DNA of 64,000 nt from Priestia aryabhattai (lineage in GTDB: Bacteria > Bacillota > Bacilli > Bacillales > Bacillaceae_H): assembly GCF_023715685.1 (NCBI RefSeq), contig NZ_JAMBOQ010000001.1, forward strand, positions 1,210,466 through 1,274,465, in the 5' to 3' direction. The translations under genes were made by a program, and so were the position numbers. The notes beneath the pieces were generated by a model. The model was not told the DNA's origin, ran no database searches, and worked only from the letters and a program-made list of their open reading frames with translations. This document shows, one piece after another, positions 55,546 through 64,000 of the stretch (positions are counted from its first letter, which is position 1; every line of letters starts with the position of its first letter).

Positions 55546-57957
55546 TTATTGATTTAATAAATTTTTAGTGGAGCGAATTCCCCAAATATCAGATGCATAT
55601 TCCTCAATCGTTCGATCACTAGAAAAAAAGCCGGAATGGGCAATGTTCGTCGCACTCATTTGAAGCCATTTATTTTCGTTTCTATAAGCTTCGTTTACTT
55701 TTTGCTGTGCCGTAACGTATGAGTCAAAGTCACGAAGTACATAGTATTCATCATTTTGCATTAATAATGAATCATATATAGGCTCGAATAAGTCATATGT
55801 GTCAGGTAAGAAACCGTTCGTAAGCTGCTCGAGCACTTGTCGAATCCGCTTATCATGATGATAATAATCATAGGCACGGTATCCTCCATTTTGCTGATAG
55901 CTCAGCACTTCTTCGGCTTTTAATCCAAAAATAAAGACATTATCTTTTCCTACTGCCTCGCTAATTTCGATATTTGCTCCATCCATGGTACCAAGAGTTA
56001 ACGCTCCGTTCATCATGAATTTCATATTTCCCGTTCCTGAAGCTTCTTTGCTGGCGGTTGAAATCTGTTCACTGACATCGGCTGCTGGAAAGATATACTC
56101 AGCAAGCGACACTCGGTAGTTTTCTAAAAAAACGACTTTTAAAAACGGTGATGTTTGTGGATCATGATTGACAACATCAGCTACAGAATTAATTAACTTT
56201 ATGACTTTTTTTGCATAATAATAGCCGGGAGAAGCTTTCGCACCAAAAATAAATGTACGAGGAACGATTTGAAAATTAGGGTCTTCTTTTAATCGATTGT
56301 ACAAATACATAATGTGCAGTACATTTAAAAGCTGCCTTTTATAAGCATGAAGCCTTTTAACCTGTACATCAAAAATAGAATTTGAATCTATTTTAATTCC
56401 TGTTTGCTCTTGAATAATATCGGCAAGCAGCTTTTTACGCTGCTGTTTTACTGTTCTTAGTCCTTGTAAAAAGCTTGGATCCTCCACATACTCTTGGAGC
56501 TTTATAAGAGAATGCGGCTGTTTAATCCATTTATCTCCTATCACCTCGGTAATAAGGGAGGAAAGCTGCGGGTTAGCTTTTAATAACCAACGCCGGTGGG
56601 TAATTCCATTCGTTTTATTGTTAAATTTAGCAGGATAAAACTGATAGAAATCTTTCATTTCTCGTTCTTTTAAAATATCAGTATGAATTTTTGCCACGCC
56701 GTTTACTTTATAGCTTCCCACAATCGCTAAATGAGCCATCTTTACCAACCCGTGCGCTAAAATAGCCATATTTTCAATCCGCTGCCAGTCTCCCGGATAT
56801 GCTTCCCATAATTCTTTGCAAAAGCGTTCATTAATTTCTTCAATAATCATATATACACGTGGGAGCAAAGGTTGAAATAAATCAATAGGCCATTTCTCAA
56901 GAGCTTCAGAAAGAGTCGTATGATTTGTGTATGATATGGTATTGGATGTAATATGCCATGCATCTTCCCATTCCATTTTTTCTTCATCTAGTAAAATTCT
57001 CATTAGCTCAGGAATCGCAAGTACAGGATGCGTATCATTAATATGAATGGCTACTTTTTCGTGAAAGTTTGTAAGTGTTTGATAGGTATTTCGATGCGCT
57101 CTGATAATACTTTGTAAGCTAGCTGACACAAGAAAATATTGCTGTTTCAATCTTAATATTTTGCCATCTTCGTGTGTATCATCCGGATATAAAAATTCTG
57201 ATACAGCCTCTGTTTGACGCTTATACTCCATCACATCTTTATGTACTGGAAATGATGAAGGCTCCGCATTCCAAAGGCGAAGTGTATTCACTGTATCTGT
57301 TTCATACCCGATAACCGGGATATCATAAGGAACAGCGGAGACGGGTTCTCCTTTTACATGACGAAAAGAGAATTTTCCGTCTTCCTGTACCATTTCGACT
57401 TCGCCCCAAAAGTTCACTTCTATGGCTTGATCTAATTTGCGTACCTCCCATGAATTCCCGTGCCTTAACCACTGTTCTGGGAGCTCAATTTGAAAGCCGT
57501 TTACAATCTTTTGATCAAACAAACCATGTTTATAGCGAATGCCATAACCGTGGCCAGGAAGATTAAGTGAAGCAAGAGAATCTAAAAAACAAGCAGCTAG
57601 CCTGCCTAACCCGCCGTTTCCTAATCCTGCGTCTACTTCTATTTCCTCAATATTTTCAAGTGAAATATTCAGTTCACTTAATCCTTCTTTTACCACTTCT
57701 CGAATTCCTAAGTTCAACAGATTTTGACCCAATAGTCTGCCTAATAAAAATTCGATAGACAGATAATACACTTGCTTTGTATGTGAAGACCGATGAATTT
57801 CATTAGTTGAAATCCAATCGCTGCTAATATACTCTCGCACCATATTTCCTAATGTATGATAGTGATCTTGAACAGTAGATTCTTTAAAGCTCTTTCCATA
57901 TGTCATTTCCAGCTTTTTTAAAAAAGTCTCTTGAAAGCTTTTTTTATCAGAGAACAA
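55546..57957 (-). CDS. glgP: Glycogen phosphorylase
   Basis: PLP-dependent GT35 enzyme, about 803 residues, releasing glucose-1-phosphate from glycogen. The PLP lysine lies in EASGTGNMKFMMNG (near 645). Other conserved segments: GNGGLGRLAACFLDSLA and KRLHAYKRQLLN. The start is uncertain: TTG 57957 has GGGTGA five bases upstream and gives MFSDKKSF; GTG 57966, three codons earlier, lies on that site. Last gene of the glg operon, 4 to 13 bases after glgA. Confidence 0.93.
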   Translation of the reverse strand: MFSDKKSFQETFLKKLEMTYGKSFKESTVQDHYHTLGNMVREYISSDWISTNEIHRSSHTKQVYYLSIEFLLGRLLGQNLLNLGIREVVKEGLSELNISLENIEEIEVDAGLGNGGLGRLAACFLDSLASLNLPGHGYGIRYKHGLFDQKIVNGFQIELPEQWLRHGNSWEVRKLDQAIEVNFWGEVEMVQEDGKFSFRHVKGEPVSAVPYDIPVIGYETDTVNTLRLWNAEPSSFPVHKDVMEYKRQTEAVSEFLYPDDTHEDGKILRLKQQYFLVSASLQSIIRAHRNTYQTLTNFHEKVAIHINDTHPVLAIPELMRILLDEEKMEWEDAWHITSNTISYTNHTTLSEALEKWPIDLFQPLLPRVYMIIEEINERFCKELWEAYPGDWQRIENMAILAHGLVKMAHLAIVGSYKVNGVAKIHTDILKEREMKDFYQFYPAKFNNKTNGITHRRWLLKANPQLSSLITEVIGDKWIKQPHSLIKLQEYVEDPSFLQGLRTVKQQRKKLLADIIQEQTGIKIDSNSIFDVQVKRLHAYKRQLLNVLHIMYLYNRLKEDPNFQIVPRTFIFGAKASPGYYYAKKVIKLINSVADVVNHDPQTSPFLKVVFLENYRVSLAEYIFPAADVSEQISTASKEASGTGNMKFMMNGALTLGTMDGANIEISEAVGKDNVFIFGLKAEEVLSYQQNGGYRAYDYYHHDKRIRQVLEQLTNGFLPDTYDLFEPIYDSLLMQNDEYYVLRDFDSYVTAQQKVNEAYRNENKWLQMSATNIAHSGFFSSDRTIEEYASDIWGIRSTKNLLNQ

Positions 57958-57970
57958 TCTGCTCACCCTT

Positions 57971-59401
57971 TCACGATGGAGTAGATGTCAAATTTGAATA
58001 CAATTGATTATATTTAAATGCTGATTGCCCCCAGCTATAATCCTGACTCATAGCATCCATCATTAATTTTTTCCATACATCTTTCTGGTGATAAAATGAA
58101 ACAGCTCTTTCTAACGTATGAAGCATGTCATGAGCATTATAATTCTTAAAAGAGAAGCCATTGCCCTCTCCGCTATATTCATTATAAGCTTTGACCGTAT
58201 CATTCAGGCCGCCCGTTTCACGTACCACTGGAATGGTTCCATATTTTAAGGCTATTAACTGTCCCAGTCCGCAAGGCTCAAAACGAGAAGGCATTAAAAA
58301 TAAATCCGTACCGGCATAAACTTTATGAGCCAATTCCTCATTAAAACCAATAATTGCTTTTACTTGTTCTGGATACGTATCTTCCATCTCACGGAAAAAC
58401 TGCTCAAACTCGTGTTCTCCAGTTCCTAAAATGACAATTTGGGCTCCTAAGTTAACCGTCTCATGGAAAACGCGCTTAACTAAATCCAATCCCTTCTGCT
58501 GAGTTAACCTTGTAACCATCGAAATAATTGGAACATCCTCATTTTCTTCTAATTCAAGATAGCGCTGTAGCTCTTTTTTATTTTTATATTTTCCTTTAAT
58601 CTCTTCTGCCGAATAAGGGTAAGATATAAGCTGATCTGCGTCTGGGCTGTAAGCCTCTTCATCGATTCCATTTACAATCCCAATTAAATCTTGATTTCGT
58701 TGACGCAATAATCCGTCTAAACTTTCTCCGTAATATGGCATTTGAATTTCATCTCGATATGTAGGACTTACTGTGGTAATTTTATCAGCTGATACAAGAG
58801 CAGCTTTCATAAAATTAATATTTCCGTAAAACTCGAGCTGGCTTGTAGTAAAATAATATTCATTTAAATTTAATAACTCATACAAATTGCTCTTAGGGAA
58901 GATTCCTTGGAATTGCAAGTTATGAATCGTAAAGACCGTCTGAATATGATCATACATATCATAATTAGCACGAAGTAAAAATGGAATCATAGCCGTATGC
59001 CAGTCATGACAATGAATAATATCAGGCTCATTCTCTAAAAATGGGATAGCTTCAAGCACAGCTCTGCTGAAAAAAGCAAATCGTTCAGCGTCATCGTAGT
59101 GCCCATATAAGCTATCTCTTTTAAAATAATATTCATTATCAATGAAAATATATTTAACGCCATCCATCGTTAACGATTCAATTCCGCAGTATTGTCTTCT
59201 CCATCCAACCTGCACATGAATAACTTTTTCAAGAACCATTTCATCTTGATAATGTTGAGGAATCGTTCCGTACTTTGGCATGACTACACATACGTTCGTT
59301 CCTAACTTTTTTAATTCTTTAGGCAGAGCACCAGCTACGTCTGCTAATCCTCCTGTTTTAATAAAAGGTACACATTCTGATACAGCAAATAATACATTCA
59401 C
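57971..59401 (-). CDS. glgA: Glycogen synthase (ADP-glucose)
   Basis: GT5 enzyme of 476 residues that extends alpha-1,4-glucan. N-terminal K-T-G-G-L motif ([10 protein letters not shown], residues 16-25) binds ADP-glucose; C-terminal E-x7-E-type segment [18 protein letters not shown] and the [10 protein letters not shown] loop. GTG start overlaps the glgD stop by four bases; AAGGAG lies about 14 bases upstream. Fourth of five genes in glgBCDAP. Confidence 0.95.
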   Translation of the reverse strand: MNVLFAVSECVPFIKTGGLADVAGALPKELKKLGTNVCVVMPKYGTIPQHYQDEMVLEKVIHVQVGWRRQYCGIESLTMDGVKYIFIDNEYYFKRDSLYGHYDDAERFAFFSRAVLEAIPFLENEPDIIHCHDWHTAMIPFLLRANYDMYDHIQTVFTIHNLQFQGIFPKSNLYELLNLNEYYFTTSQLEFYGNINFMKAALVSADKITTVSPTYRDEIQMPYYGESLDGLLRQRNQDLIGIVNGIDEEAYSPDADQLISYPYSAEEIKGKYKNKKELQRYLELEENEDVPIISMVTRLTQQKGLDLVKRVFHETVNLGAQIVILGTGEHEFEQFFREMEDTYPEQVKAIIGFNEELAHKVYAGTDLFLMPSRFEPCGLGQLIALKYGTIPVVRETGGLNDTVKAYNEYSGEGNGFSFKNYNAHDMLHTLERAVSFYHQKDVWKKLMMDAMSQDYSWGQSAFKYNQLYSNLTSTPS

Positions 59402-60423
59402 GACTTCATCAACGCTCCTTGAGTTGTTCCTTTAGCAATGACTCTAGGTAATCCTGACTCACCTAGCAACGTTTCATTACTTCCTATTTTCACATCTTTG
59501 TCTAAAACAACATTTTCTAATACACTATTTTCTAAAATAATGCCTTTTTGCATCACAATGCTATTCTTAACGACCGTACCTTTTCCAATTTTGACACCTC
59601 GGAAGATAATACTATTTTCCACATGCCCTTCAATCACGCATCCGTTTGCGATCATTGAGTTTTTCACAACCGCTTTTTTTGCGTAACGAGTAGGCGGTTC
59701 GTCTTTTACTTTAGTGAAAACAGGACGTTCGTTGATAAATAACTGCTTCCAAACATCTGGAGATAAAATCTCCATACTTGTTTTATAGTAGGCATCTAAG
59801 CTAGAAATTTCAGCCGTATATCCATGGTGCTCATACTTTTCTACATGATGAGATTGTGCCATATATCGAACCAGTTCTTTAATCGTATAAAAATCATGCG
59901 ATTCATTTTGCAAAATATTAACAAGAATAGATTTATTAATAATATACATATTAAGCGATTTATCACCCTGCTTTATTTCAGTAATATCTGCATTTGAAGC
60001 AATATGACGTTGCAGTACGTGCTCAAAATCAACTGTACATATTGTATAACTATTGGCAATTAATACGTATTCCTGCTTACTTCTTAAGAAATAATCAATA
60101 TGATAACGGAACTGCGTGAATAGTGATGGACTTTCTAAGTGTAAATCACTTGTCATAGGAGGAAAGATAAACAATCCATCTCGCTTCCGATCTAAATCCC
60201 ATTCTTTACCTGAACCTATATGATCCATCAATGCGCGATAGCGATCACGAGGAAAAATGGCAACACTCGAAATTCCAGAGTTCACCATATTAGAGAGCAT
60301 AAAATCGATTAATCTATAGCGCCCTGCAAAAGGAATCGCAGCAATCGACCTATAAAAGGTTAAAGGCTGCAGCGCTGTCGTGTTTGTACAAGCATCAATA
60401 ATACCAAGCATTTGATTATTCAA
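59398..60423 (-). CDS. glgD: Glucose-1-phosphate adenylyltransferase subunit GlgD
   Basis: Regulatory paralogue of GlgC, 341 residues. The nucleotidyltransferase domain is degenerate: the G-G-x-G-x-R-L phosphate loop of GlgC is replaced by NTTALQPLT near the N-terminus, so it is probably not catalytic alone. The C-terminal beta-helix is kept. In Bacillus, GlgC and GlgD form the active enzyme. TTG start with AGAGGATGA upstream; ATG at codon 5 is less well placed. Confidence 0.92.
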   Translation of the reverse strand: MNNQMLGIIDACTNTTALQPLTFYRSIAAIPFAGRYRLIDFMLSNMVNSGISSVAIFPRDRYRALMDHIGSGKEWDLDRKRDGLFIFPPMTSDLHLESPSLFTQFRYHIDYFLRSKQEYVLIANSYTICTVDFEHVLQRHIASNADITEIKQGDKSLNMYIINKSILVNILQNESHDFYTIKELVRYMAQSHHVEKYEHHGYTAEISSLDAYYKTSMEILSPDVWKQLFINERPVFTKVKDEPPTRYAKKAVVKNSMIANGCVIEGHVENSIIFRGVKIGKGTVVKNSIVMQKGIILENSVLENVVLDKDVKIGSNETLLGESGLPRVIAKGTTQGALMKS

Positions 60424-60445
60424 TGTCGTTCATCCTCTCTGTTCG

Positions 60446-61597
60446 TTAAATGCATTTAGCAACTGAGTCAATCAATTCTTGAGTAACAAGAATTACTTCT
60501 TCGCTTCCTTTGGTCGGTCGAATAATAGTACCGTCTGGAACTTCAATGTCCGATGGAACAATCGCGTTTTCAATGTATACGTTAGAACCTATCTTTGCAG
60601 TAGGCATGACAACCGTTTTCTTAACTTCGGAACCTGAGCCGATTTGTACACCTGGAAATAACACGGACTGCTCTACGTTTCCTTCAACAACACACCCTTC
60701 ATTTACTAATGACTCCACCACGCAGGCGTTTGGCGCGATATATTGAGGAGGCTGATTAGGGTTAACAGAGTAAACTTTCCATGAAGAGTCAAATAAATTA
60801 AGCTCGTCTTTATCACACAATAAATCCATATTCGCTTCCCATAAGCTTTTTACAGTTCCTACATCTTTCCAATAACCTTGGAATGGGTATGCAATTAGCT
60901 TTTTCTTTTCATCTAGTAAAAGCGGAATAACATCTTTACCAAAATCATGGCTTGAGTATGGGTTGCGTGCATCCATTTCTAAATATTCTTTTAAAATACT
61001 CCATTTAAAAATATAAATCCCCATAGAAGCTAGATTATTTTTAGGACGCTGTGGTTTTTCGTCGAATTCCATTACGTCTAGATCACTATTTGTATTTAAA
61101 ATACCAAAACGGCTCGCTTCTTCCCAAGGTACTTCAATAACAGAAATCGTTACATCTGCTTCTTTGTTTATATGATAATCAAGCATATTTTCATAGTTCA
61201 TTTTATAAATGTGATCACCTGATAGAATTAGTACGTACTCAGGATCATATTGTGTCAAATAGTTTAAATTTTCATAAATAGCACTAGCCGTGCCTTTATA
61301 CCACTTTACTCCATCTGACTCCGCATATGGAGGCAATACCGTGACGCCACCATTCCGTCGGTCCAAATCCCAAGCGCTTCCAATTCCAATGTATGAATTG
61401 AGAACTAGCGGTTGATATTGTGTTAATACACCTACTGTTTCAATACCCGAATTTGTACAATTACTTAAAGCAAAATCAATAATTCGATACTTTCCACCAA
61501 ATGGTACAGCTGGCTTTGCTAGATTTTTTGTAAGTGAACTTAGCCGACTACCTTTTCCTCCTGCCAATAACATCGCTACGCATTTCTTTTTTAACAT
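60446..61597 (-). CDS. glgC: Glucose-1-phosphate adenylyltransferase GlgC
   Basis: Forms ADP-glucose, the committed step of glycogen synthesis. The phosphate loop is [14 protein letters not shown] (near 11-24); other conserved parts are [21 protein letters not shown] and the sugar-site [14 protein letters not shown] beta-helix domain forms the C-terminus. 383 residues from ATG 61597 with GGGGAGAG upstream. It overlaps the 3' end of glgB by 50 bases, so the two are likely coupled. Confidence 0.95.
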   Translation of the reverse strand: MLKKKCVAMLLAGGKGSRLSSLTKNLAKPAVPFGGKYRIIDFALSNCTNSGIETVGVLTQYQPLVLNSYIGIGSAWDLDRRNGGVTVLPPYAESDGVKWYKGTASAIYENLNYLTQYDPEYVLILSGDHIYKMNYENMLDYHINKEADVTISVIEVPWEEASRFGILNTNSDLDVMEFDEKPQRPKNNLASMGIYIFKWSILKEYLEMDARNPYSSHDFGKDVIPLLLDEKKKLIAYPFQGYWKDVGTVKSLWEANMDLLCDKDELNLFDSSWKVYSVNPNQPPQYIAPNACVVESLVNEGCVVEGNVEQSVLFPGVQIGSGSEVKKTVVMPTAKIGSNVYIENAIVPSDIEVPDGTIIRPTKGSEEVILVTQELIDSVAKCI

Positions 61598-63482
61598 GTT
61601 GTTTTCTCTCCCCTCGTTTTCTCTTTGCTCGTAGTATACTAATGCCAAACGGCGGAATATTCATTTCAATGCAAAAAGGTTGACCGTGAAACGATTCATC
61701 CACTGATTTTAATGCCTTTTTATTTACAATGCCTGAACCGCCGTACACTTCGTCATCACTGTTAATAACTTCAATGTACTCTGTCTCAACTGGAACTCCA
61801 ACTTTGTAAGAATGATATGGGTGCTCAGAAAAATTGCTAACAACTATAAAGATCTCTTGATTTTCTTTCGACTTACGAATAAAGGAGAAAATTTGTTGAT
61901 GATGGTTGTTAACATCAATCCATTCAAACCCATCTGGATTATGATCTAATTCATATAAAGACTTGCTTCTCTTATAGATCTTGATTAGGTCCTTCATATA
62001 TCCGTTAAGATTGCGATGCATGTCAAAGTCATAAAGCATCCAATCCAACTCCTCTAAATCTTTCCACTCGTCAAATTGACCAAACTCTCCGCCCATAAAT
62101 AAAAGCTTTTTTCCAGGATGTGTAAAGAAGTATCCATATAGCAGTCGAAGCTGTGCAAACTTGCGCCAGTAATCACCTGGCATCTTATTAAGTAATGATT
62201 TTTTTCCATGTACAACTTCATCATGGGAAAGCGGCAAAATAAAGTTTTCGTTAAACGCATACATTAGTGAGAACGTCATTTTATCGTGAAGATAGGGACG
62301 TCTTTCTACGCCTGCTTCCATGTATGTTAAAACGTCATTCATCCATCCCATGTTCCACTTATAATTAAAGCCTAAACCGCCCTCATATGTAGGTGCTGTA
62401 ACAAGGGGCCAATCCGTTGAATCTTCTGCCATCATTAATATAGTTTCATCAGATTTAAAAACAGCTTCATTTAACTTTTTTAAGAAGCTGACAGCTCCAT
62501 CATTCACTGCTTTTCCAGAAGAATTTTGCCAATAAAGCATATTAGCTACAGCATCTACTCGAAATCCATCTATATGGAAGTACTCCAACCAAAATAAAGC
62601 GTTCGAAATGAGAAAACTTTGTACTTCAGGCTTTCCTAAATCGAAATTAGCTGTTCCCCAAACGTAGTTTTCACGATCCGGTTCTTTTTTGTATTCATAA
62701 GTAGGTTCTCCATCGAACATATACAGACCATGTTCATCCTTACAAAAATGCCCGGGTACCCAGTCTAAAATAACCCCTATGCTATTTTGATGACACTCAT
62801 CTATAAAGTTCATCAACTCTTTAGGCGTACCATATCGACTTGTAGCAGAATAGTATCCAGTTCCTTGATATCCCCAGGATCGGTCGAGCGGATGCTCAAT
62901 GACTGGTAATAACTCAATGTGTGTAAAACCTTGTTCAGCAATATAAGGAATAAGCTCCTGTGCTAATTCACTGTATGTATAAAGGCTGCCATCTTCATGA
63001 GTCCTCCAAGACCCTGCATGCAGCTCGTAAATACACAGTGGTCTTTCATATATATTTTGCTGTTTTTTCTTTCTACGCCAATATTGGTCGTTCCATTTGT
63101 ACCCATCCAATGAGTAAACAATGGATGCAGTGTTTGGACGCACTTCACTGAAGAAAGCGTATGGATCTGCTTTTAATTTTTTCTGATTGCTTTGTGTGAT
63201 GATTTCATATTTATAAATAATCCCTTGTTCTAATTCAGGGATAAATGTCATCCAAATACCTTCTTCATTAACTTTAACCATTGAATGCTGAAAACCGTTC
63301 CATTTATTAAAATCACCTACAACGCTTACACCCTTTGCATGAGGTGCCCACACGCAAAATCGTACGCCTTTAATTCCTTCTACCGTTACCTGATGCGCAC
63401 CGAAAATAGAGTAACTGCGAAATAAGTTTCCTTCGTGATATAAATGAACATCAAATTCAGTAGGCTGAACCGCTAGATTCAC
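61548..63482 (-). CDS. glgB: 1,4-alpha-glucan branching enzyme
   Basis: GH13 branching enzyme, 644 residues from GTG 63482. An N-terminal CBM48 domain (about 15-110) precedes the catalytic barrel with [17 protein letters not shown] (nucleophile), MMAEDST (acid/base) and [16 protein letters not shown]. The GTG start was chosen because AAAGGGGTGG lies 5 bases upstream; ATG 63509 has a distant site. First gene of glgBCDAP. Its last 16 residues are Arg/Lys-rich and overlap glgC. Confidence 0.93.
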   Translation of the reverse strand: MNLAVQPTEFDVHLYHEGNLFRSYSIFGAHQVTVEGIKGVRFCVWAPHAKGVSVVGDFNKWNGFQHSMVKVNEEGIWMTFIPELEQGIIYKYEIITQSNQKKLKADPYAFFSEVRPNTASIVYSLDGYKWNDQYWRRKKKQQNIYERPLCIYELHAGSWRTHEDGSLYTYSELAQELIPYIAEQGFTHIELLPVIEHPLDRSWGYQGTGYYSATSRYGTPKELMNFIDECHQNSIGVILDWVPGHFCKDEHGLYMFDGEPTYEYKKEPDRENYVWGTANFDLGKPEVQSFLISNALFWLEYFHIDGFRVDAVANMLYWQNSSGKAVNDGAVSFLKKLNEAVFKSDETILMMAEDSTDWPLVTAPTYEGGLGFNYKWNMGWMNDVLTYMEAGVERRPYLHDKMTFSLMYAFNENFILPLSHDEVVHGKKSLLNKMPGDYWRKFAQLRLLYGYFFTHPGKKLLFMGGEFGQFDEWKDLEELDWMLYDFDMHRNLNGYMKDLIKIYKRSKSLYELDHNPDGFEWIDVNNHHQQIFSFIRKSKENQEIFIVVSNFSEHPYHSYKVGVPVETEYIEVINSDDEVYGGSGIVNKKALKSVDESFHGQPFCIEMNIPPFGISILRAKRKRGERKQHVKKEMRSDVIGRRKR

Positions 63483-63509
63483 TTTTGCCACCCCTTTAAC
63501 TTCAAACAT

Positions 63510-63748
63510 AATATACGCTTCTTACCTCTCATTCCCTTTTACAGTAAAAACATAAACATTTTCTACAAATATAATAGAATAAATGTTCTTTAAAATTACT
63601 CTTTGCCCCATACTCTTCATACCTTATGAATAATTCCATATGACATAGGAAAAATCCTGCTTAAAACTTACTTTTTATTCTGAAAATTCATGGTAATTAT
63701 TCCTAATTATTATTTCTATTTACTTAATCTTTAAAAAAGCGCAAATAA
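63510..63748 (-). promoter_or_regulatory. Upstream region of the glg operon, no gene seen
   Basis: AT-rich, about 240 bases. In B. subtilis this operon uses a sigma-E promoter, but I could not place a convincing -35/-10 pair here. No riboswitch or small ORF with a ribosome site was found. Confidence 0.35.
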
Positions 63749-63778
63749 AAAAAGGTTTGCATATATGCAAACCTTTTT
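63749..63778. terminator. Terminator after the tRNA cluster
   Basis: Perfect 30-base palindrome AAAAAGGTTTGCATA/TATGCAAACCTTTTT with extra As on the left, just 3' of tRNA-Glu on the minus strand. Confidence 0.85.
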
Positions 63779-63782
63779 AAGA

Positions 63783-63854
63783 TGACCCGTACGGGATTCG
63801 AACCCGTGTTACCGCCGTGAAAGGGCGGTGTCTTAACCGCTTGACCAACGGGCC
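63783..63854 (-). tRNA. tRNA-Glu (anticodon TTC)
   Basis: 72 bases. Acceptor GGCCCGT pairs with ACGGGTC (one G-U), anticodon loop CTTTCAC with TTC, T-loop GGTTCGAATCC. The CCA end is not encoded. Confidence 0.95.
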
Positions 63855-63873
63855 GTATTTAATTTAAAACGAC

Positions 63874-63964
63874 TGGCGGAGAAGGAGGGATTTGAACCCT
63901 CGCGCCGCTTACACGACCTACACCCTTAGCAGGGGCGCCTCTTCAGCCACTTGAGTACTTCTCC
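63874..63964 (-). tRNA. tRNA-Ser (anticodon GCT)
   Basis: About 91 bases including an encoded CCA. Acceptor GGAGAAG/CTTCTCC, anticodon loop CTGCTAA with GCT, long variable arm (GTCGTGTAAGCGGCGC) typical of tRNA-Ser. Confidence 0.95.
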
Positions 63965-63967
63965 ATA

Positions 63968-64000
63968 TGGCTCCACAGGTAGGACTCGAACCTACGACCG
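63968..64000 (-). tRNA. 3' part of a tRNA, probably tRNA-Asn, cut by window edge
   Basis: Only the T arm (GTAGGTTCGAGTCCTAC), acceptor 3' strand CTGTGGAG and CCA are inside the window. The Asn-Ser-Glu order of Bacillus tRNA clusters suggests Asn; the anticodon lies outside. Confidence 0.8.

Overview
The window looks like the core chromosome of a low-GC, spore-forming Bacillaceae member, most probably Priestia (Bacillus) megaterium or a close relative. This is inferred from codon use, strong AGGAGG-type ribosome sites with frequent GTG/TTG starts, sporulation-type genes (Cse60, YteA), and a gene order that follows, from memory, the amyX-ytlQ-ytlP-ytkP-pepV ... leuS ... ytqAB-ytpBA-ytoA-metK-pckA-ytmBA ... 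luxS ... menFDHBEC-yteA stretch of B. subtilis. No prophage, insertion sequence, CRISPR array or plasmid-like segment was seen.

Layout. 1-7.5 kb: pullulanase (cut by the left edge), a NERD-like protein, RNA 2',3'-cyclic phosphodiesterase, cysteine synthase, dipeptidase PepV, a possible unannotated 45-residue membrane protein, the small HTH regulator YtzE and an RsuA-type pseudouridine synthase. 7.5-17.5 kb: MurJ-type flippase YtgP, flavoprotein YtfP, Cse60, rhodanese YtwF, leuS under a leucine T-box, a GntP permease, the MFS transporter YttB and small proteins. 17.5-31 kb: tRNA wobble-uridine modification pair YtqA/YtqB, terpene synthase YtpB, lipase YtpA, gamma carbonic anhydrase-like YtoA, a PAP2 phosphatase plus glycosyltransferase pair, metK under a SAM riboswitch, pckA with a match to the CcpN operator, ytmB/ytmA and an ABC importer. 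31-34.7 kb: Nudix YtkD, a holin-like protein, dps with a sigma-B type promoter, luxS, yidD and a beta carbonic anhydrase.

34.7-42 kb is a metal-response block. Three Zur boxes precede a YciC/ZagA-type GTPase, a ZnuA-type zinc lipoprotein and the zinc-free ribosomal protein L31 paralogue. A bd-type oxidase (YthAB) follows. Then two Fur-box-like sites flank a small operon of a DUF2325 protein, an Fe-S PD-(D/E)XK-like protein with a degenerate active site, and a flavodoxin.

42-46 kb carries a class I ribonucleotide reductase. Its leader combines two NrdR boxes 32 bp apart over the promoter with a cobalamin riboswitch and terminator, so both dNTP status and B12 should control this B12-independent enzyme. 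46-53.5 kb is the menaquinone cluster menF-menD-menH-menB-menE-menC. 53.8-55.5 kb holds YteA and an AIM24-family protein. 55.5-63.5 kb is the glycogen operon glgB-glgC-glgD-glgA-glgP. The right edge holds tRNA-Glu, tRNA-Ser and the 3' part of a third tRNA (probably Asn), all on the minus strand.

Most gene boundaries are marked by hairpin terminators that often overlap the stop codons of convergent genes. Regulatory calls rest on consensus matches made by eye.
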